Positions 20,989 through 29,406 of a stretch of DNA of 64,000 bases are shown in pieces. Each line of letters begins with the position of its first letter. Positions within the stretch are counted from its first letter, which is position 1. Below the pieces are notes generated by a model that was not told the DNA's origin, did not search any database, and worked only from the letters and a program-made list of their open reading frames with translations. The translations under genes were made by a program, and so were the position numbers. The stretch comes from Lysobacter_I brunescens (GTDB lineage Bacteria > Pseudomonadota > Gammaproteobacteria > Xanthomonadales > Xanthomonadaceae), in the NCBI RefSeq assembly GCF_042677005.1, contig NZ_JBHTIF010000004.1, forward strand, positions 248,001 through 312,000. The letters are read 5' to 3'.

Positions 20989-23085
20989 ATGATTCATCGA
21001 ATTCTCCGCAAGCCCCTCAAAAGCAGTCTCGCGATCGCTATTTCGATGACGTGCGGAACATGCTTCGCTGCCGAGCCTATCGTCAACCTGCCATCCAATT
21101 TCGAAGCCATTTCGATTTCTTCGGATGGGCGCACTATCGCAGGCCACCTGAGGACTCCTACGGATCCATGGACAGTGGATCGTTTCCAACTGGCCTGGAT
21201 CACCGAAGCGGGCTCACTTGCCGCACCGGACGCACCAGACCTGAGCACCTACAGATACCGCGTTTCCGGCATCGATGCCGATGGATCCACGATCGTCGGA
21301 ACGAGGGCTGAAGTCTGCTCGAGTTTCTGCCGATTCCAGACCGCATTCCGGTGGACGCAACAGACTGGTTTCGAATTGCTGGCACCTGTCGTGGTCATCG
21401 ACTCACCCGGGCGACCGTCAAGGTACAACCAAAGCACCGCGAGAGGCGTCTCCGGCGATGGCGGCACCGTCGTCGGCGCATCACTCAACGGCTTTCTCGA
21501 ACACACGGCTACGGTGTGGCGCACGGGCATGCCCGCATTGAATCTCGGCCAACTGCCTGGGCACAGGGACAGCATCGCCAACGCGGCATCGCATGACGGC
21601 TCCGTCGTGGTCGGGGCGTCCTGCGCGCAATTGCCATCCCTGCTGCAGACAACCGGCTGCCAGGCTTTCCGGTGGAACCAATCCAGCGGACTACGCTCGC
21701 TCGGCGAATTGAACGGTTCAGGCACTGGAAGCATCGCAATCGACGTCTCCGCTGACGGAAACACGATTACAGGCAATGTCGGCCTGCAGGCATACCGTTG
21801 GCGCGAAGCGGATGGCATGTCCGCGCTGGGATTTCTTGCTGGCCATGCCGTTTCCCGGGCGAGCGCCATCTCCGCCGACGGTAACGTCATCGTCGGATCA
21901 TCGGGGTTTCGAAGCATTGCGGGTACAGGCCAGATCGAAGGAGCGCGCGCATTCAGATGGACGCAAAGCACGGGGATGCAGTCCATCGACGCATGGCTCG
22001 GCGAGCATGGTGTCGTTCTGCCGACCGGCTTGCTGCTGACGAATGCCGTGGACACCAATCGCGACGGCAATATCGTGATCGGCCAAGGACGAAACACGCT
22101 GACGGAAATGGACACCTACTGGCTGGCCCGCATCAAGGATGGCACTGCAGGGGTGATCACCGACCTTCCTGCTTTCACCCTTTCGCTGGATATGGCATCC
22201 CACGCTGTCGCCCGCAACGCTTTCATGCTCCCCCGGCAGTCCCTCATGCATGTATCGAGGCGCAGCCTATTCGACGAGCGCCTGAGTCATGACGAGAGGA
22301 ATTGTGGCTGGATCGCCGCCTCGATTCACCATGACGATGACGATGGACTCATGCAGCAATCGCGTGAAATAGGCGGTTGCCGATTGTTCGATCGATTGAG
22401 GCTGGGCCTGGGCATGGTACGGATCACGACCCGTGAAAGCCATTCCGGATTATTCTCGTCGCGTTCCACGGTCGATCAGCTGATTTTCAAGGCCGGCTTC
22501 GAGGCGGGAGAAATGGCGCGAGTCGACATCGCCGCAGCACGCACTGAATTCGATATGCGCACGGTCCGTGCGTATCTCAACGGAAACCGCATCGACTCGT
22601 CGATCGCCAACCCATCGGGGCACGCATGGTCGATCCGCGTGACCGGCACAGCGCACGAGGCATGGCGCATCGGAAAAACGAGCATTTCACCCTATGCATC
22701 CTTGGACTGGATGCGCTCGGAAAGCGATCCTTTCGAGGAAAGACTTGGCGCATTTGCCGCGACGTTCAGCGGATCGAACCAGCAGAGCGCCAGCTTGTCA
22801 CTCGGCATGAAGGGAGCGATCGACATCAACGACCGGACGCGCCTGCTGCAGTCGATCGAGATTTCACGCGCGCTGTCTTCTTCGCCGGCGACGATTCGAG
22901 CCGACCCGGGCGTTCCTCTTGCGGCCGAAACATCCTTCGAATATGAGGAGCGCACCTTCGGGCGCGCGGGCATCGACCTCGACCATCGGATAGGGGCTTC
23001 TTCGTCGCTGCGGTTTTCGATGCATGCCGAATACTCGGGCAACGCGCGATACGGCCTCGGCGGAGCGTATACCATCCATTTCTGA
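20989..23085 (+). CDS. HAF-repeat autotransporter, second of two tandem paralogues
   Basis: This paralogue also has exactly 698 residues and starts 33 bases after the first gene. It has a signal peptide (cleavage near CFAAEP), six HAF-type repeats (GIDADGSTIVGT, GVSGDGGTVVGAS, AASHDGSVVVGAS, AISADGNVIVGSS) and a C-terminal barrel ending in TIHF. Both proteins share DTWLNENGV/DAWLGEHGV and DTNHDGSILIGRG/DTNRDGNIVIGQG around the passenger end, and IIANPGVPL/IRADPGVPL inside the barrel. Elsewhere they diverge strongly, so the duplication is old or the copies evolve quickly. It may be surface-exposed adhesin or enzyme; no catalytic motif is seen. Confidence 0.8.
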   Translation: MIHRILRKPLKSSLAIAISMTCGTCFAAEPIVNLPSNFEAISISSDGRTIAGHLRTPTDPWTVDRFQLAWITEAGSLAAPDAPDLSTYRYRVSGIDADGSTIVGTRAEVCSSFCRFQTAFRWTQQTGFELLAPVVVIDSPGRPSRYNQSTARGVSGDGGTVVGASLNGFLEHTATVWRTGMPALNLGQLPGHRDSIANAASHDGSVVVGASCAQLPSLLQTTGCQAFRWNQSSGLRSLGELNGSGTGSIAIDVSADGNTITGNVGLQAYRWREADGMSALGFLAGHAVSRASAISADGNVIVGSSGFRSIAGTGQIEGARAFRWTQSTGMQSIDAWLGEHGVVLPTGLLLTNAVDTNRDGNIVIGQGRNTLTEMDTYWLARIKDGTAGVITDLPAFTLSLDMASHAVARNAFMLPRQSLMHVSRRSLFDERLSHDERNCGWIAASIHHDDDDGLMQQSREIGGCRLFDRLRLGLGMVRITTRESHSGLFSSRSTVDQLIFKAGFEAGEMARVDIAAARTEFDMRTVRAYLNGNRIDSSIANPSGHAWSIRVTGTAHEAWRIGKTSISPYASLDWMRSESDPFEERLGAFAATFSGSNQQSASLSLGMKGAIDINDRTRLLQSIEISRALSSSPATIRADPGVPLAAETSFEYEERTFGRAGIDLDHRIGASSSLRFSMHAEYSGNARYGLGGAYTIHF

Positions 23086-23113
23086 GGGATTTCGCCTTCG
23101 CACCTTTGCACGC

Positions 23114-23935
23114 ATGACCGACCGCCTCGTCTTCTCCCACGCCAACGGTTTCCCGCTGCCGGTCTATCGGCGGCTGTTCGATGCCTTGCGGCCGGATTTC
23201 GATCCAGTCGGCGTGCTGCGCTTCGGCCACGATCCCGCGCGGCCGGTGACCCCGGACTGGCCGTATCTGGTCGATGAGCTGGTCGAGTTCGTGCAGGCGC
23301 AGCCGGCGCATGCGGGGCGCACCTGGCTGGTCGGACACTCACTCGGCGGCTATCTCAGCGTGCTCGCCGCCGGCCGGCTACAGGGGCGCGTGGACGGCAT
23401 CGTGCTGCTCGATTCGCCGCTGATCGCGGGGCTGAGCGCAACCATGATGCGGCTGGGCCATGTCACCGGCCTGGACCGGCTGGTCATGCCGCTGACCCAG
23501 ACCCTGCAGCGCCGCCAGCACTGGCCGGACATCGAGGCCGCGCATGCGCACTACCACGCCAAGCGCATGTTCCGCTGCTGGCATCCGGACGTGCTGCGCG
23601 ACTACGCCGAGTACTGCACCGTGCCGGACGGGCGCGGCGAGCGCACCCTGCTGTTCGATCGCCACGTCGAATACCGCATCTACCGCACCCTGCCCTCCAA
23701 GCGCACGGTCGAGGCTGCAGCCGCGCTGCGCGTGCCGGCGGCCTTCATCGGCGGGCGGGACAGTCGCGAACTGCGCCACATCGGCCACCGCGCCACCCGG
23801 GCGCTGGTCGGTCCGCGCTGGTACTGGCACCCGGGCAGCCACCTGTTCCCGATGGAGGATCCGCAGGCCACGGCAGGCCTGATCCGCAAGGCCATCGCCG
23901 ATATGATGGCGGCCAGGGAGAGCACCGCAGCATGA
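23114..23935 (+). CDS. Alpha/beta-fold hydrolase
   Basis: The ATG at 23114 opens MTDRLVFSHANGFPLPVYRRL, giving 273 residues. SHANGFP is the oxyanion-side loop of many small hydrolases. The nucleophile elbow is VGHSLGG, an acidic residue follows in FIGGRDSRELRH, and a histidine in HPGSHLFPMEDP is well placed as the catalytic base. There is no signal peptide, so it should act in the cytosol. It follows the second autotransporter by 28 bases and overlaps the next gene (ATGA), which suggests one transcript. The substrate is unknown. Confidence 0.85.
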   Translation: MTDRLVFSHANGFPLPVYRRLFDALRPDFDPVGVLRFGHDPARPVTPDWPYLVDELVEFVQAQPAHAGRTWLVGHSLGGYLSVLAAGRLQGRVDGIVLLDSPLIAGLSATMMRLGHVTGLDRLVMPLTQTLQRRQHWPDIEAAHAHYHAKRMFRCWHPDVLRDYAEYCTVPDGRGERTLLFDRHVEYRIYRTLPSKRTVEAAAALRVPAAFIGGRDSRELRHIGHRATRALVGPRWYWHPGSHLFPMEDPQATAGLIRKAIADMMAARESTAA

Positions 23936-24642
23936 GCGAAGACCACGACGACGCGCCCGCCGCGTCCAGCAACGAAGCCTTCATCCAGCGCCACGCTGCG
24001 CCGGGACGCATCGGCCTGTGCGCCGGCGGCGACTGGATCAGCAAGGTCATCCGCAAGTCGCAGGCGCCGCTGACCGACGACGGCCATCGCAGCCTGTGGT
24101 CGCATGCCTTCCTGTTCAGCGAACGGCGCAGCGACGGGCACTGGTGGGTGATCGAATCCGATCTCGACCTGCGCTACAAGCAGATGCGCCTGGGCGTGCA
24201 GGAAAACCGCGTCGCGCGCTATTTCGACGCGAGCGAATTCCCGAACATCGCCATTCTCGACTTCGGCCTCGACGAGGCGCAGACACGTCGCGTGGTCGGC
24301 GCCGGCCTCGACCTGCTCTCGGGCCTGGCCAGCTATTCGCTGAGCGAGCTGGTCGGCACCATGCTGGCGATGTACAGCACGCGCCTGCGCAAGCGCGACA
24401 ACCTGCTCGCGAAGGAAGGCGCGCTGTACTGCTCGGCCATGGTCCAGCACTGCTACGCCGCCGCCGGCATCCACCTGTTGCCCGACGTCTCGGGCAAGAA
24501 CATCGCCCCGCACGACATCGCCGACTCGCCGCTGCCGCACACCGCGCACCGCCTGGTCCGCGATCTCGGCATCTCGACGATCCGCGAGTACGCGCATCGC
24601 GCCGAGGCCCTGCTCGCCACGCCGATCGACGAGCTGTTCTGA
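23932..24642 (+). CDS. Permuted papain-like (YiiX/YebB-type) amidase-fold protein
   Basis: The 236-residue protein shows the order expected for circularly permuted NlpC/P60 proteins. The N-terminal block RIGLCAGGDWISKVIRKSQ is followed by the histidine in LWSHAFLF and then, near residue 165, a cysteine in GALYCSAMVQHCY. The motif order (His before Cys) is that of the YiiX/YebB group, predicted thiol amidases or acyl-handling enzymes on peptidoglycan or lipids. No signal peptide or lipobox is seen. The start overlaps the stop of the preceding hydrolase, so the two enzymes are translationally coupled and may process the same acylated substrate. Function is inferred from fold only. Confidence 0.65.
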   Translation: MSEDHDDAPAASSNEAFIQRHAAPGRIGLCAGGDWISKVIRKSQAPLTDDGHRSLWSHAFLFSERRSDGHWWVIESDLDLRYKQMRLGVQENRVARYFDASEFPNIAILDFGLDEAQTRRVVGAGLDLLSGLASYSLSELVGTMLAMYSTRLRKRDNLLAKEGALYCSAMVQHCYAAAGIHLLPDVSGKNIAPHDIADSPLPHTAHRLVRDLGISTIREYAHRAEALLATPIDELF

Positions 24643-24658
24643 CATCGAGATCCCCCGT

Positions 24659-24678
24659 GCCCGGCCATCGCGCCGGGC
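24659..24678 (+). terminator. Weak intergenic hairpin before the effector gene
   Basis: A 7-bp stem GCCCGGC/GCCGGGC with a 6-base loop lies 17 bases after the YiiX-like gene's stop. It lacks a T tract. It may partly separate this operon from the effector gene. Confidence 0.4.
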
Positions 24679-24735
24679 GCATATCCCGCCCCCTGCCCCC
24701 GCAGACCCAGCCCTCGCAAGACAAGGAGTCGTTCC

Positions 24736-25968
24736 ATGCCCGTCACCCTTTTCCGCGCCGACAGCCGCGAACCCGATGCCATCGCCGCCGCCGAAGGCTT
24801 CGGCGGTCGCAAGCCGCTGAGCCTGGACCAGGCCCGTTCGATCGCTGCCCGCTTCTTCGACGGCAATGCCGTCGTCGACCTGCCCGACCGCGCCGCGCCG
24901 GGCCTGCGTGAAGCGCTCGCCGCACGCGAAGGCCGGACCATCACCCTCGGCGACATGGTCCGCGTGGCCAAGGCCGAGAAGTCCGGCGATACCGTGCACA
25001 TCTCGACCGACCTCACCCAGGCCTGCGGCGGCTACGCCAACGGCGCCGACGGCAACGGCAGGCCGAACCTCACCTACCGCATCGAGGTCCCGACCGATCC
25101 GTTCCATGTCTTCAAGCAGAACATCAACGGCAGCATGCCCGCACAGCCGACCTCGACCGTGCACGGCTTCGACGCCAGCATCGCCGGTGCGGTGCGTCCG
25201 GCGCTGGTCATGGACAACCCGGACCCGCGCCAGGCCACGATGATCGCCATCGTCAGCAACGGCGACGAAGTCACCTTCCTGACCAAGGTGCCGCAGGACT
25301 GGGTGACCCAGTTCCGCAGGCAGGATCGAGATGAGCCGTCGGGCTTCTCGGAGTGGCAGGCCATGCCGGGCCGCGCGCAGCAGCAGGCACCGCAGCAAGC
25401 GGAACCGCAGGTGCAGGCCCAACCGCAAGTGCAGGCGCAACAGCCACCGCCGCAGGTCGCGCCCGTCGTGCAGCCTCCACAGGTCGACCCCGTGGTCGTT
25501 CCGGTGGTCGTTCCGGTGGTCGCACCGCCGAGCGCCGAACCGGTCGTTGCCCCGCCGCGTGCAGAGGTCCGAGCCGAGGTTCGCGCTGACGCACGGGCCG
25601 ACGGCGCGCATCCCTACCAGTCGCCGGACCATCCCTACAACGGCCTGCTGAACCAGGCGATCGTCGGGATCACGGCGCTCGGCGAAGCCAATGCCTACAA
25701 CCGCAGCGAACAGGTCCGGCTCGATGCCGCGGTCTCGCTGGTGCATGCCGCGCGCCGCGGGCAGATCGACTCCATCGACAGCGTCGCCTACAACCACGAC
25801 GGCCAGCGCCTGTTCGCGGTGCAGGGCGATGCCCAGAGCGATGCCGCGAAGCGCAGCTTCGTGCAGCGCCAGGACATCCAGAAACCCGCCGTCGGTACGG
25901 ACGCTGCCGCAGAGGATCTGCAGCAGCGACAGGCGCCGCAGGCGCAGGCCGCAGTGCAGAACCGCTGA
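24736..25968 (+). CDS. Putative X-T4SS effector: ADP-ribosyltransferase-like head, XVIPCD-like tail
   Basis: The 410-residue protein has AAGGAG 7-8 bases before the ATG and no signal peptide. Residues 1-190 resemble pertussis/cholera-type ADP-ribosyltransferases: LFRADSREPDAI (Arg7), then VHISTDLTQACGGYA (Ser90-Thr91, STS-like) and NGDEVTFLTKVP (Glu178). Residues 212-290 are a Gln/Pro/Val-rich, probably disordered linker. Residues 293-410 match the pattern of XVIPCD, the C-terminal signal that VirD4 of the Xanthomonadales antibacterial type IV secretion system recognises: SPDHPYNGLLNQA, RLDAAVSLVHAAR, DSIDSV, RLFAVQGD and a Gln-rich end. I infer an interbacterial toxin. No T4SS genes are in the window and no immunity gene is obvious. 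Confidence 0.7.
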   Translation: MPVTLFRADSREPDAIAAAEGFGGRKPLSLDQARSIAARFFDGNAVVDLPDRAAPGLREALAAREGRTITLGDMVRVAKAEKSGDTVHISTDLTQACGGYANGADGNGRPNLTYRIEVPTDPFHVFKQNINGSMPAQPTSTVHGFDASIAGAVRPALVMDNPDPRQATMIAIVSNGDEVTFLTKVPQDWVTQFRRQDRDEPSGFSEWQAMPGRAQQQAPQQAEPQVQAQPQVQAQQPPPQVAPVVQPPQVDPVVVPVVVPVVAPPSAEPVVAPPRAEVRAEVRADARADGAHPYQSPDHPYNGLLNQAIVGITALGEANAYNRSEQVRLDAAVSLVHAARRGQIDSIDSVAYNHDGQRLFAVQGDAQSDAAKRSFVQRQDIQKPAVGTDAAAEDLQQRQAPQAQAAVQNR

Positions 25969-25996
25969 TCGCACGTCGCGGGAACACGCCGCAAAA

Positions 25997-26022
25997 ACGA
26001 AGGCCCCTCGCGGGGCCTTCGT
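25997..26022. terminator. Bidirectional terminator between effector and DUF2058 genes
   Basis: An 11-bp perfect stem ACGAAGGCCCC/GGGGCCTTCGT with a 4-base loop. On the minus strand it runs into TTTTT. It lies between convergent stop codons. Confidence 0.85.
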
Positions 26023-26058
26023 CGTTTCGACAGGAGCTGGCGTTATCTCGGCGGCGGG

Positions 26059-26745
26059 TCACCACACCAGGTCGTCGGGCACCTGGTATTTCGGATCGGC
26101 GTAGGGATCGTCGCCGGGCGCGGCGTTCGGATCGACCTTGAGCGCGATCGCGGGCGGGAAAATCGCCTCGGCCTCGGTCAGCAGTTCGGCGGTCACCAAC
26201 TGGTAGCGGCCATCGAGCTGCACCACGCCGAGTTCGCCGGCGTTGAGCTGCCTGAGCTGGGCTTCGTTGACGTAGATGCGCTTGATCTTGCCGCCGTACT
26301 CGAAGTGGCGGGCGATGTCCGCATCCTTGTCGTTGAGCGCCTTGTCCTTGAGCAGTTCGGCCAGCTTCGCCTTCGCTTCGCGACGCAGGCGTGCTTCTTC
26401 CTGCTTCACGCGCTCGGCTTCGATCCGCTCTTCCTTCTCGCGCTGCGCGCGGATCGCGTAGGCCTTGGCGAGGTCGATTTCTTCCTGGGTGCGCGGCGGC
26501 TTGCCTTGCCCCTGCGGCCTGCCGCCGGGCTTGCGCCCGCCCGGACGCTGGGCATCGGGGCGGCCGCTGCCCGGCCTGGCATCGGGCCGGGCGCCCTGCC
26601 CGGGCTTCTGGCCACGGGCATGCTGGCCGCCGTGGGGCTTGCCATGGCTGCTGCCCGGCTTGTGCGCAGGCTTCTCGGTTCGTTCCGGCTTCGGTGCCGG
26701 CTTGAAGCCGAGCCCGAGCAACTGGTCGCGGAGGGAATCGCTCAT
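26059..26745 (-). CDS. DUF2058 family protein (YaiL-like, nucleic-acid-associated)
   Basis: The 228-residue protein starts MSDSLRDQLLGLGF, as DUF2058 proteins do. A low-complexity region rich in Gly, Arg, Pro and His follows (about residues 18-82). Then comes a long charged helix (AKAYAIRAQREKEERIEAER onward) and a folded C-terminal domain with ARHFEYGGKIKRIYVNEAQ and GRYQLVTAELL. The family is described as nucleoprotein or polynucleotide-associated, but its exact role is not known. It is the last gene of ugd-slyX-DUF2058, 15 bases after slyX. The disordered arm is longer than in short homologues such as E. coli YaiL. Confidence 0.9.
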   Translation of the reverse strand: MSDSLRDQLLGLGFKPAPKPERTEKPAHKPGSSHGKPHGGQHARGQKPGQGARPDARPGSGRPDAQRPGGRKPGGRPQGQGKPPRTQEEIDLAKAYAIRAQREKEERIEAERVKQEEARLRREAKAKLAELLKDKALNDKDADIARHFEYGGKIKRIYVNEAQLRQLNAGELGVVQLDGRYQLVTAELLTEAEAIFPPAIALKVDPNAAPGDDPYADPKYQVPDDLVW

Positions 26746-26760
26746 GACGTTGGGATCGGA

Positions 26761-26988
26761 TCAGTAGTGGGGAGGCGGCGGTTCGCTGGCCGGATCGGCC
26801 ATCAGATCGCCGCGATGGAGTTTCATTTCTTCCAGCACGCGACGCAGCAGGTCGGCACTGCGAGCGGCTTCGCCACGCAGCTCGGCCAATGCGTCGCTCA
26901 GCTCGGACAGGGCATGTTCCTGGAAGGCGAGCCGGGTTTCGAGCTCGACCACGCGTGCTTCCAGGCTGGGATCGTGTGCAGAGGTCAT
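26761..26988 (-). CDS. slyX: SlyX family protein
   Basis: This 75-residue coiled-coil protein has the SlyX signature: ARVVELETRLAFQEHALSEL near the N terminus and a Pro-rich end PPPPHY (family consensus PPPHY). SlyX proteins are small, cytosolic and of unknown function. It lies 12 bases after ugd and 15 bases before the DUF2058 gene, so the three are almost certainly one operon. Confidence 0.93.
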   Translation of the reverse strand: MTSAHDPSLEARVVELETRLAFQEHALSELSDALAELRGEAARSADLLRRVLEEMKLHRGDLMADPASEPPPPHY

Positions 26989-27000
26989 GGCGTGGCCCGA

Positions 27001-28344
27001 TCAGTGCGACCGGATCGAACGGCCGCGGCCGATGCCGTAGTGGGCCACGCCGGCGGCCTCGACTTCGGCCGGGTCGTACAGGTTGCGACCGTCGAACACC
27101 ACCGCGTCCTTCAGCGCCGACTTGAGCTTCGCGAAATCCGGGCTGCGGAACTGCTTCCACTCGGTGATGACGACCAGCGCATCCGCGCCCTGCAGCGCCT
27201 CGGGCGCGTGTTCGCACAGGACCAGATCGTCGCGCTCGCCGAAGATGCGCTGCGCCTCGTGCGCGGCCTCGGGATCGAAGGCGCGCACGTTGGCACCCGC
27301 GTCCCAGAGCAGCTGCAGGAGACGGCGGCTCGAGGCTTCGCGCATGTCGTCGGTGTTCGGCTTGAAGGCCAGGCCCCAGACCGCGAAGGTCTTGCCGCGC
27401 AGGTCGCCGGTGCCGTAGTGGCGCTCGATCAGTTCGAACAGATGCGCCTTCTGGCGATGGTTCACCGATTCGACCGCGTCGAGCAGCTCGGCGCGATAGC
27501 CGTGCTGCTGCGCGGTGCGCGCCAGCGCCTGCACGTCCTTCGGAAAGCACGAACCGCCGTAGCCGGCACCCGGATAGATGAAGTGCCAGCCGATGCGCGG
27601 ATCGGAACCGATCCCCTGGCGCACCATCTCGACGTCGGCACCGACCTTCTCGGCGATGTTTGCGATCTCGTTCATGAAGCTGATCTTGGTCGCGAGCATG
27701 GCGTTCGCCGCGTACTTGGTCAGCTCGGCGGAACGCACGTCCATCACCACAATGCGCTCGTGGTTGCGGTTGAACGGCGCATACAGCTTCTTCAGCTTGT
27801 CGATCGCGGACGCGCTGTCGGCGCCGATCACGATGCGATCGGGACGCATGCAGTCCTCGACCGCCGCGCCCTCCTTCAGGAATTCGGGGTTCGACACCAC
27901 GTCGTACGCGACATCGGCGCCGCGCGCGGCCAGCGCCTCGGCGATCGCGGCACGGACCTTGTCGGCGGTGCCGACCGGGACGGTCGACTTGTCCACCACC
28001 ACGGCCGGCTTCTGCAGATGCGTGCCGATGGTCTTCGCCACGGCCAGCACGTACTGCAGGTCGGCGCTGCCGTCCTCGTCCGGCGGCGTGCCGACGGCGA
28101 TGAAGATCACGTCGCCATGCGCGATCGCGGACGCGGCATCGGTCGTGAAATGCAGGCGACCCTCGGCGTGGTTCGCCTTGACCATCGGTTCCAGGCCGGG
28201 CTCGTAGATCGGGATGATGCCGTTGCGCAGGCCGTCGATCTTGGCGGCGTCGATGTCGACGCAGATCACTTCGTGTCCGACTTCGGCCAGACAGGTGCCG
28301 GTGACCAGACCGACATAACCGGTGCCGAAAATGGTGACGCGCAT
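27001..28344 (-). CDS. ugd: UDP-glucose 6-dehydrogenase
   Basis: The enzyme oxidises UDP-glucose twice with NAD+ to UDP-glucuronate, a precursor for capsule, exopolysaccharide and lipid A sugars. The 447-residue protein starts MRVTIFGTGYVGLVTGTCLAE (Rossmann motif GxGYVG). Catalytic features are the GGSCFPKDVQALAR block, with the nucleophilic cysteine, and VWGLAFKPNTDDMREASS in the C-terminal domain. The longer upstream reading has no family similarity. It leads the operon ugd-slyX-DUF2058. Confidence 0.96.
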   Translation of the reverse strand: MRVTIFGTGYVGLVTGTCLAEVGHEVICVDIDAAKIDGLRNGIIPIYEPGLEPMVKANHAEGRLHFTTDAASAIAHGDVIFIAVGTPPDEDGSADLQYVLAVAKTIGTHLQKPAVVVDKSTVPVGTADKVRAAIAEALAARGADVAYDVVSNPEFLKEGAAVEDCMRPDRIVIGADSASAIDKLKKLYAPFNRNHERIVVMDVRSAELTKYAANAMLATKISFMNEIANIAEKVGADVEMVRQGIGSDPRIGWHFIYPGAGYGGSCFPKDVQALARTAQQHGYRAELLDAVESVNHRQKAHLFELIERHYGTGDLRGKTFAVWGLAFKPNTDDMREASSRRLLQLLWDAGANVRAFDPEAAHEAQRIFGERDDLVLCEHAPEALQGADALVVITEWKQFRSPDFAKLKSALKDAVVFDGRNLYDPAEVEAAGVAHYGIGRGRSIRSH

Positions 28345-28421
28345 GGGGGCCTCTCGAATGACGTGACGCAACGTTGATAGGGGGCGCGCTTCGCTCGCAA
28401 TGCATGCGCCGAAACGCAAGA

Positions 28422-28443
28422 GGCCGGAACCTCGGCTCCGGCC
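28422..28443 (-). terminator. Hairpin after the FkpA-like gene
   Basis: A 7-bp stem GGCCGGA/TCCGGCC with an 8-base loop, followed on the minus strand by TCTTGCG. It lies about 50 bases past the FkpA-like stop. The T tract is weak. Confidence 0.5.
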
Positions 28444-28494
28444 CCCGGCGCCGCATCATCCGGAGACGACGCGGCGCGACACGCGATGGTCGCC

Positions 28495-29304
28495 TTACTG
28501 CTTGACGATTTCCAGCAGCTCGACTTCGAACACCAGGGTGGCGTTCGGCGGGATCGGGCCGCCCGGGGTGCCCTGCTCGCCGTAGCCGAGCTTCGACGGG
28601 ATCCACAGCTTGTACTTGCTGCCGACCGGCATCAGCTGCAGGGCTTCGGTCCAGCCCGGCACCACGGCGTTCAGCATGAACTGCGCCGGCTCGTTGCGGT
28701 CATGCGAGCTGTCGAACTTGGTGCCGTCGAGCAGCGTGCCGGTGTAATGCACCTTCACGGTCTGGTCGGCCTTCGGCTTCGGGCCCTTGCCTTCGGTGAT
28801 CACCTGGTACTGCAGGCCCGAAGCGGTGGTCTGCACGCCCGGCTTCTTGCCGTTGTCGGCGAGGAACTTGGCGCCTTCCTCGACGTTCTTCTTGCCCTGG
28901 GCTTCCATCTCGGCCTGCTTCTTGGCCATTTCTTCCTGCTGCTTGGCCTGCATCTTCTGCGCGAAGCCCTGCATGACCTGCATCGCCTGCTCGTCGGTCA
29001 GCAGCGGCTTCTTGTCGGCGAAGGTGTCCTTGATCGCGCGCTCGAGCGTCGCCAGGTCCAGTTCGTCCTTCATCGGCTTGAGCGACTTGCCGATGTCCAT
29101 GCCGATCATGTAGCTGACCTGCTGCTTCTCGGTCGCCAGGCCAGGAATCTTGAGCGCGCCGTCCTTGCCGTCCTTGTTGTCGGCTTCGGCGGCCTTCTTG
29201 TCGCCTTCGGCGGCGGCATCCTTGTCGATCGGCTTGCATGCGGCGAGCGCGAGGACGCACGAGGCCGTGGCCACGGCGAGGGTCACATGACGCGACAGTT
29301 TCAT
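28495..29304 (-). CDS. FKBP-type peptidyl-prolyl isomerase, lipoprotein (FkpA/Mip-like)
   Basis: The 269-residue protein has a signal sequence ending in the lipobox LAAC, so it is anchored to a membrane and faces the periplasm. A dimerising FKBP_N region (VSYMIGMDIGKSLKPMKDELD to about residue 150, with a long charged helix) leads into the FKBP domain: VKVHYTGTLLDGTKFDSS, VVPGWTEALQLMPVGSKYKLWIP and FEVELLEI. It should accelerate proline isomerisation in secreted proteins and act as a chaperone. AGGAG lies 8 bases before the ATG. It is 102 bases downstream of a second FKBP gene on the same strand. Confidence 0.92.
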   Translation of the reverse strand: MKLSRHVTLAVATASCVLALAACKPIDKDAAAEGDKKAAEADNKDGKDGALKIPGLATEKQQVSYMIGMDIGKSLKPMKDELDLATLERAIKDTFADKKPLLTDEQAMQVMQGFAQKMQAKQQEEMAKKQAEMEAQGKKNVEEGAKFLADNGKKPGVQTTASGLQYQVITEGKGPKPKADQTVKVHYTGTLLDGTKFDSSHDRNEPAQFMLNAVVPGWTEALQLMPVGSKYKLWIPSKLGYGEQGTPGGPIPPNATLVFEVELLEIVKQ

Positions 29305-29406
29305 CTGGAAAACTCCTGGGTGGAACGCGCCGCCCTTGCGGCGCGGTTGGGTTGAGGGGGGAATGGCGGGAATGGTGCGGGGACGGGAAAACGGGGCGCG
29401 GTGGCG

